Shown here: in pieces, positions 5,851-9,140 of the stretch
How positions within the stretch are numbered: the first letter of the stretch is position 1
How the letters are laid out: each line of letters begins with the position of its first letter
DNA from: DATEPR01 sp036279295
Lineage (GTDB): Bacteria > Actinomycetota > Actinomycetes > Mycobacteriales > Pseudonocardiaceae
DNA: 9,140 nt
Assembly: GCA_036279295.1 (NCBI GenBank)
Contig: DASUJK010000399.1
Location: 1-9,140, forward strand
Direction of reading: 5' to 3'
Made by a program: the position numbers and the translations under genes
Notes under the pieces: generated by a model
Database searches by the model: none
What the model was told of the DNA's origin: nothing
Seen by the model: only the letters and a program-made list of their open reading frames with translations

Positions 5851-6603
5851 ATGACGCAGCAGGACGACCGGGACAGGTGGATCCGCAGCTTCCATCCCAC
5901 GCGGCACAGCCCGGTCCAACTGGTCTGTCTACCGCATGCCGGCGGCTCGGCCAGCTACTACCACCCGATGTCGGCCGACCTGGCCAAACGTGGTGTCGAC
6001 ACGCTGATCGTGCAGTACCCCGGCCGCCAGGACCGCAGGACCGAACCCGCCCTGACCACGATCGCCGAACTCGCCGACGGGGTGACCGACGCGCTGACCG
6101 GCCGGTCCGACCTGCCGATCGTGCTGTTCGGCCACAGCATGGGCGCGGTCGTCGCGTTCGAGACGGCCCGACGGCTGGAGCGGGCCGGCACCCCGGTGGC
6201 CACCGTGCTGGTGTCTGGTCGGCGTGGCCCGACCGCGACCAGGACCGAGCGGTGGGTGCACCAGATGCCCGACGGGGAGGTGGTCGGCGAGATCAAGTTG
6301 CTGGACGGCACGGCGGGGGAACTGCTCGACGATCCCGAGATGCTGGAGCTGGTCATGCCGGCGATCCGTGCCGACCACCAGGCGATCGAGACGTACGTGG
6401 CCGAGACCGGCGCGCTGGTGCACTGCCCGCTGACGGCCCTGGTCGGAGACGCCGACCCGAAGACGACGCCCGAGGAGGCGCGGGCCTGGTCGGTGCACAC
6501 CACCGACCGGTTCGACCTGCGGGTCTTCCCCGGTGGCCACTTCTACGTCGCCGACCAGCGAGCCGCGGTGGTCGCCACGATCATGGCCGAGATCAGCCGC
6601 TGA
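5851..6603 (+). CDS. Type II thioesterase (editing thioesterase of NRPS/PKS)
   Basis: The 250-residue alpha/beta hydrolase has the type II thioesterase signature LVCLPHAGGSASYY near residue 24, GHSMG with nucleophile Ser96, an Asp at 200 or 202 in GDADPKT, and GGHFYV with His230. Such enzymes free carrier proteins of stalled or wrong acyl groups in nonribosomal peptide and polyketide assembly, so a thiotemplated biosynthetic cluster is expected nearby although no synthase lies in this window. The ATG at 5851 follows AGAGGA (5835-5840) by 10 bases. The gene is divergent from the lipoprotein and ends tail to tail with the SARP remnant, overlapping it by 11 bases. Confidence 0.93.
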   Translation: MTQQDDRDRWIRSFHPTRHSPVQLVCLPHAGGSASYYHPMSADLAKRGVDTLIVQYPGRQDRRTEPALTTIAELADGVTDALTGRSDLPIVLFGHSMGAVVAFETARRLERAGTPVATVLVSGRRGPTATRTERWVHQMPDGEVVGEIKLLDGTAGELLDDPEMLELVMPAIRADHQAIETYVAETGALVHCPLTALVGDADPKTTPEEARAWSVHTTDRFDLRVFPGGHFYVADQRAAVVATIMAEISR

Positions 6604-7441
6604 CCGGTGGCCCGTCGAGCTCACGCAACAGCTCCCGGACCTCGGCGGCCGCGTCCACACCCAGGTCACGCAGGAACTGGGCCAGCACCTGATCCGGCTC
6701 CATCGGCAGACCCACCGTGCATGCCAGGTGGGCGTAGAGCTGGCCGTCCGGGAACCGGTCGCGCAACCGGTGGGCCACGTGCAGTGCGAGCGTCGACTTG
6801 CCGATGCCGCCGGCACTGATGATGGCCACGACCGGCACCGACCGGTGCTCGCCGCGCAGCGAATCGGTCACCCTGGCGACCTGTGCGACCCGACCGGTGA
6901 AATCCGGGACGCCACCGGGCAGCTGGGCCAACAGTGGGAGTGCAGCGACAGGTGTGCCATCGAGGTCCGGGTCGGAGCGCAGGATCCGCTGGTGCAACTG
7001 CCGCACGTCGCGGTTCGGCTCGACACCCAACTCCCGGACGAGGTTCTCCCGCAACTGGCGGTGGCCGGCCAGCGCATCCGCCTGGCCGCCGTCGCGGTAG
7101 AGGGCGAGGATCAGCTGTGCGTGGAGCTGTTCGCGCAACGGGTGGTCCGGCGTGAGTCCACGCAACTCGGCGATCAGCTCGCCGTGCCGGCCCAGCCGCA
7201 GATCGGCGTCGATCCGCCGGCCGAGGGTCCGCAGGCGGGTCTCGGTGATCGACTGCCGGTGCGCCCGCGGCGCCGCCGATGTGATGTCGGCCAGCGGGTT
7301 GCCGCGGAGTTCTTCGCTGGAGACCACGGAATTCGCGTTCAACAACAGTGTGGCCAACAGTGTCCGTTGTTTCGTGGCACTGATCGGCCGGATTCCGTTG
7401 GCGTCACGGACCAGCAGCGGTCCAAGCACGCCGAATTCCAT
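6593..7441 (-). pseudogene. AfsR/SARP-type regulator remnant with internal deletion and truncated ATPase domain
   Basis: The 282-residue frame starts as an AfsR-type SARP (MEFGVLGPLLV, ISATKQRTLLATLLLNANSV, residues 1-45). At SSEEL|RGNPLADI it jumps straight into the region that in full-length relatives lies roughly 90-100 residues further on, so most of the winged-helix DNA-binding domain, including the recognition helix, is missing. The bacterial transcriptional activation domain (about 47-157) is intact in sequence. An NB-ARC ATPase start with P-loop GGIGKST (211-217) follows, then the protein ends shortly after FLRDLGVD, without Walker B, sensor or TPR parts. The frame is nonetheless free of stops. 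AAGG six bases before the ATG at 7441 supports the start. It may be decaying, or a shortened modulator; it should not bind DNA like a normal SARP. It is divergent from the StrR-type activator. Confidence 0.72.
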
Positions 7442-7472
7442 GTCCCACCTTGAAGGCTGGTTGTTCTCGCGG

Positions 7473-7490
7473 CGTGAGGCAGACGTGAGG
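7473..7490. promoter_or_regulatory. Candidate SARP box: heptamer direct repeat with 11-bp period
   Basis: CGTGAGG occurs at 7473-7479 and again at 7484-7490, separated by four bases, giving an 11-bp period. SARP regulators bind heptamer direct repeats with this spacing. The pair lies in the 112-base divergent gap between the SARP remnant and the StrR-type gene, 64 bases before the latter's start. The next expected position (7495-7501) is only a weak match. Confidence 0.35.
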
Positions 7491-7553
7491 GCAGTGGTAG
7501 CGACCCGGAGCAAGCTGCTGGTTCGGAGAGTTCCACGGCGGACCAGGGGAGCC

Positions 7554-8600
7554 ATGCTGCACACGGACTTGCGTCATGACGGGGGAGTTGGCGTCCGCGA
7601 GGCGGCGGAACCGGATCATTGGGTGGCAGGTCAGTTGACCACTTGCCAAACGGTTCGAGTGTTGATCAGTTCACTCGGGTTGGAAGGTTCACCGCGAAGT
7701 GCGGGGGAAAGCGTCGCGCACATCACGGCACTGGCCGAAGTGTTCGACGAACTGCCGCCAATTGTCGTACACGGACCGTCCGGTCGGGTGATCGACGGTA
7801 TGCACAGGGTGCGCGCGGCATTGTTGCGTGGCGAGGAGAGCATCGAGGCGAAGATCTATCCGGGACGGGTGGCTGACGCGTTCGTGCTCGCGGTCCGGAT
7901 GAACACCAGCCATGGCATGCCGCTGTCCCTCGCCGACCGCAAGGACGCGGCCACGCGCATCATGACGTCGCACCGGCAGTGGTCCAACCGGATCGTCGCG
8001 GCCATGACCGGGCTCGCCGCGAGCACCGTGGCCGGCATCCGGGAGCAGTCCACCGATCGGACGGACCAGTCGGTCACCAGGATCGGGCAGGACGGCCGGG
8101 TGCGCCCGCTCAACGGCGCCGCGGGCCGGTTACGGGCCCACCAGCTGCTGACCGAACGACCGACGGCGTCCGTGCGCACCATCGCCAAGGAGGCCGGTAT
8201 CTCACCGTCCACGGTGCAGGACGTCCGGCAGCGGCTGGCCACCGGGCGGGATCCCCTGCCACCGAGGCAGCGGATGGCGGCGTCGGCGGGCACGGGCCAT
8301 GCCGTGGCCCGGCCGAGACCGGACCGCAGATCCGCGGGCCGGTCGGTGGCCAAGCCGGAGGTCGGTGCGACGCTGGCCGGCCTGATGCGTGATCCGTCCA
8401 TGCGGTTCAGCGACGCCGGGCGGTTCCTGCTGCGGTGGCTGGACATGAACCGGGCCGGCATGGACGACTACGAGCAGATCATCGAGACGGTGCCCGACCA
8501 CTGTGTCGGCGCGGTGGCGAAGCTGGCTCGCGGCTACGCCGAGGCGTGGCAGGAGTTCGCAGGCCGCCTGGAGGGGCGTAAGCCACCACGCACCCCCTGA
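7554..8600 (+). CDS. StrR-type pathway-specific transcriptional activator
   Basis: The 348-residue product matches the StrR family of cluster-situated activators (StrR, Bbr, Tei15*, DbvIV, NovG-like). A ParB-like N-terminal domain reads SPRSAGESVAHITALAEV, LPPIVVHGPSGRVIDGMHRV (IDGMHR near residue 80) and AFVLAVRMNTSHGMPLSLAD. A first helix-turn-helix lies near 146-165 (WSNRIVAAMTGLAASTVAGI), then GRVRPLNGAAGR, and a second near 206-230 (SVRTIAKEAGISPSTVQDVR). Such proteins switch on aminoglycoside, glycopeptide and aminocoumarin clusters. The ATG at 7554 gives a family-typical N-terminal length; AGGGGAG lies only two bases before it, so the start is less sure, with GTG at 7623 as alternative. 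Codon 193 (8130-8132) is TTA, implying dependence on the bldA tRNA. It is divergent from the SARP remnant and precedes the resistance gene. Confidence 0.92.
   Translation: MLHTDLRHDGGVGVREAAEPDHWVAGQLTTCQTVRVLISSLGLEGSPRSAGESVAHITALAEVFDELPPIVVHGPSGRVIDGMHRVRAALLRGEESIEAKIYPGRVADAFVLAVRMNTSHGMPLSLADRKDAATRIMTSHRQWSNRIVAAMTGLAASTVAGIREQSTDRTDQSVTRIGQDGRVRPLNGAAGRLRAHQLLTERPTASVRTIAKEAGISPSTVQDVRQRLATGRDPLPPRQRMAASAGTGHAVARPRPDRRSAGRSVAKPEVGATLAGLMRDPSMRFSDAGRFLLRWLDMNRAGMDDYEQIIETVPDHCVGAVAKLARGYAEAWQEFAGRLEGRKPPRTP
7653..7680. promoter_or_regulatory. Inverted repeat resembling a StrR operator inside the StrR-type gene
   Basis: GTTCGAGTG at 7653-7661 and CACTCGGGT at 7672-7680 share perfect 6-bp inverted arms (CGAGTG/CACTCG) around 10 bases. 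The left half matches eight of nine bases of the known StrR half-site GTTCGACTG; the right half matches less well, and the known spacing is 11. It lies within the first 45 codons and could be an autoregulatory site, or a coincidence. Confidence 0.25.
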
Positions 8601-8606
8601 TCGACC

Positions 8607-8624
8607 CGGCCGGAAAACCGGTTG
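8607..8624 (+). terminator. Possible terminator hairpin after the StrR-type gene
   Basis: CGGCCGG-AAAA-CCGGTTG can form a 7-bp stem (two G-U pairs) with an AAAA loop, seven bases after the StrR-type stop codon. No T-run follows, which is common in actinomycetes but leaves termination unproven. Confidence 0.35.
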
Positions 8625-8636
8625 CCGCACAGGCAC

Positions 8637-8666
8637 CGGTCTGGTGAACTGCCGCCACCCAGACCG
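8637..8666 (+). promoter_or_regulatory. 8-bp perfect stem-loop in the leader of the resistance gene
   Basis: CGGTCTGG (8637-8644) and CCAGACCG (8659-8666) are perfect reverse complements around a 14-base loop. The element lies between the StrR-type gene and the leader ORF at 8700. It may be a second termination element, an operator or part of a leader structure. A weak TTGCCG (8622-8627) 17 bases before TGAACT (8645-8650) is the only promoter-like pair seen here. Confidence 0.4.
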
Positions 8667-8699
8667 ACGAGTCCCGATCGAGTTCGAGGAGTTCTTCAG

Positions 8700-8810
8700 A
8701 TGCGGCGAGCTGTCCTGTCCACCCGGAAAGGAACTGACACCTATCGACAGGACATGACGCTCCGTGAGTACGTTGAACTTGGGGATCCTGGCGCATGTAG
8801 ACGCCGGTAA
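8700..8810 (+). CDS. Leader ORF (36 residues) overlapping the resistance gene
   Basis: The ATG at 8700 follows GAGGAG (8686-8691) by 8 bases, a far better ribosome binding site than that of the resistance gene. The frame runs 37 codons to TAA at 8808-8810, passing through the GTG start of the GTPase gene at 8764 in another frame and overlapping it by 47 bases. Codon use (CGA, AAA, ACT, TAT, CTT) is unlike ordinary genes of this GC level. It is best read as a regulatory leader whose translation reports on ribosome function; the coding role of the peptide is doubtful. Confidence 0.5.
   Translation: MRRAVLSTRKGTDTYRQDMTLREYVELGDPGACRRR
8711..8754 (+). promoter_or_regulatory. Candidate attenuator stem covering the resistance gene's ribosome binding region
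   Basis: TGTCCTGTC (8711-8719) and GACAGGACA (8746-8754) are perfect 9-bp reverse complements separated by 26 bases. The right arm contains AGGA (8749-8752), the only Shine-Dalgarno-like bases before the GTG at 8764. The stem would therefore hide this site, and a ribosome moving or stalling on the leader ORF would open it. This resembles translational attenuation of antibiotic resistance genes. Confidence 0.5.
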
Positions 8811-9140
8811 GACCAGCCTGACCGAGCGACTGCTGTTCGCAGCCGGCATCATCGACGAGATCGGCAGCGTCGACGCCGGCAGCACACGGACCGACTCGAT
8901 GGCACTGGAACGGCAGCGTGGCATCACGATCAAGGCCGCTGTCGTGTCGTTCGTCATCGGCACACCGGCCGATGACGTCACCGTCAACCTGATCGACACA
9001 CCCGGTCACCCGGACTTCATCGCCGAGGTGGAGCGGGTGTTGAGCGTGCTCGACGGCGCAGTGCTGGTGATCTCGGCGGTGGAGGGTGTGCAGCCGCAGG
9101 CCAGGGTGCTGCTGCGGGCGCTGCGCAGACTGCGCATTCC
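8764..9140 (+). CDS. OtrA/TetM-like ribosomal protection GTPase, 3' part outside the window
   Basis: The 125 visible codons encode the start of an EF-G-like translational GTPase of the tetracycline ribosomal protection group: NLGILAHVDAGKTSLTERLL with P-loop AHVDAGKT, then GSVDAGSTRTDSMALERQRG followed by ITI (switch I), NLIDTPGHPDF (G3), VLDGAVLVISAVEGVQPQAR and LRALRR. These features match OtrA- and TetM-type proteins rather than housekeeping EF-G. Such proteins remove tetracyclines from the ribosome, and producers use them for self-resistance. The GTG start is placed by the short family N-terminus; AGGA lies 11 bases upstream inside a stem. The drug protected against cannot be named from the window; relatives of unknown specificity also occur in actinomycetes. 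Confidence 0.9.
   Translation, partial: MSTLNLGILAHVDAGKTSLTERLLFAAGIIDEIGSVDAGSTRTDSMALERQRGITIKAAVVSFVIGTPADDVTVNLIDTPGHPDFIAEVERVLSVLDGAVLVISAVEGVQPQARVLLRALRRLRI

Noticed and set aside
7152..7553. Extension of the StrR-type frame back to an ATG at 7152
   Set aside because: It is antisense to the SARP remnant, whose activation-domain and N-terminal motifs are clear there; the extra residues show no domain.
7663..7668. TGATCA palindrome in the StrR-type gene
   Set aside because: A six-base palindrome is expected by chance and is not centred on the larger inverted repeat.
8764..9140. Housekeeping EF-G (fusA)
   Set aside because: The N-terminus starts directly at the GTPase motif and carries DSMALERQRG and VEGVQPQ, which fit the ribosomal protection group, and the context lacks rpsL, rpsG and tuf.

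Overview
The window is high-GC DNA with GTG starts, tightly packed or overlapping genes, rare TTA codons in regulators, and SARP/StrR-type regulators. This points to a filamentous actinomycete, most likely of the Pseudonocardiales (Saccharothrix/Lentzea/Amycolatopsis-like); the genus cannot be fixed from the sequence alone. Eight complete protein genes and two genes cut by the window edges are supported. No tRNA, rRNA, insertion sequence or CRISPR array was seen.

Left part (1-3844): a leftward gene for a COG4705-type multi-spanning membrane protein is cut by the window start. Its promoter region carries a 15-bp palindrome. Rightward from there, a 268-bp leader region with two small nested reading frames precedes a tightly coupled three-gene operon. 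The operon encodes a flavoprotein of acyl-CoA dehydrogenase fold that lacks the usual catalytic Glu motif, a PhnD/SsuA-like binding-protein fold without a signal peptide or transporter partners, and a fusion of a degenerate TusA/SirA-like domain with a ferritin-like di-iron domain. I do not recognise this trio as a described pathway; it is the best candidate here for an undescribed system, possibly an intracellular oxidative or sulfur-related conversion.

Middle (3845-5850): a leftward pair encodes a Thr-rich lipoprotein followed by an ECF sigma factor fused to its own anti-sigma-like zinc motif, a transmembrane helix and a Thr/Pro-rich outer tail. A TTA codon lies exactly between the cytoplasmic part and the membrane helix. 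The pair converges on the three-gene operon with stop codons touching. A CRP-like palindrome lies in the divergent gap to the next gene.

Right part (5851-9140): this looks like the edge of an antibiotic biosynthetic cluster. It holds a type II thioesterase, a remnant AfsR/SARP regulator that has lost most of its DNA-binding domain and most of its ATPase domain, a StrR-type pathway activator with a TTA codon, and the start of an OtrA/TetM-like ribosomal protection GTPase. The resistance gene is preceded by a short leader reading frame with a strong ribosome binding site and a perfect 9-bp stem that covers the only ribosome-binding-like bases before its start. This is the arrangement expected for attenuation by a ribosome-targeting drug. 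Together these suggest a thiotemplated product under bldA and StrR control, with inducible self-protection of the ribosome.
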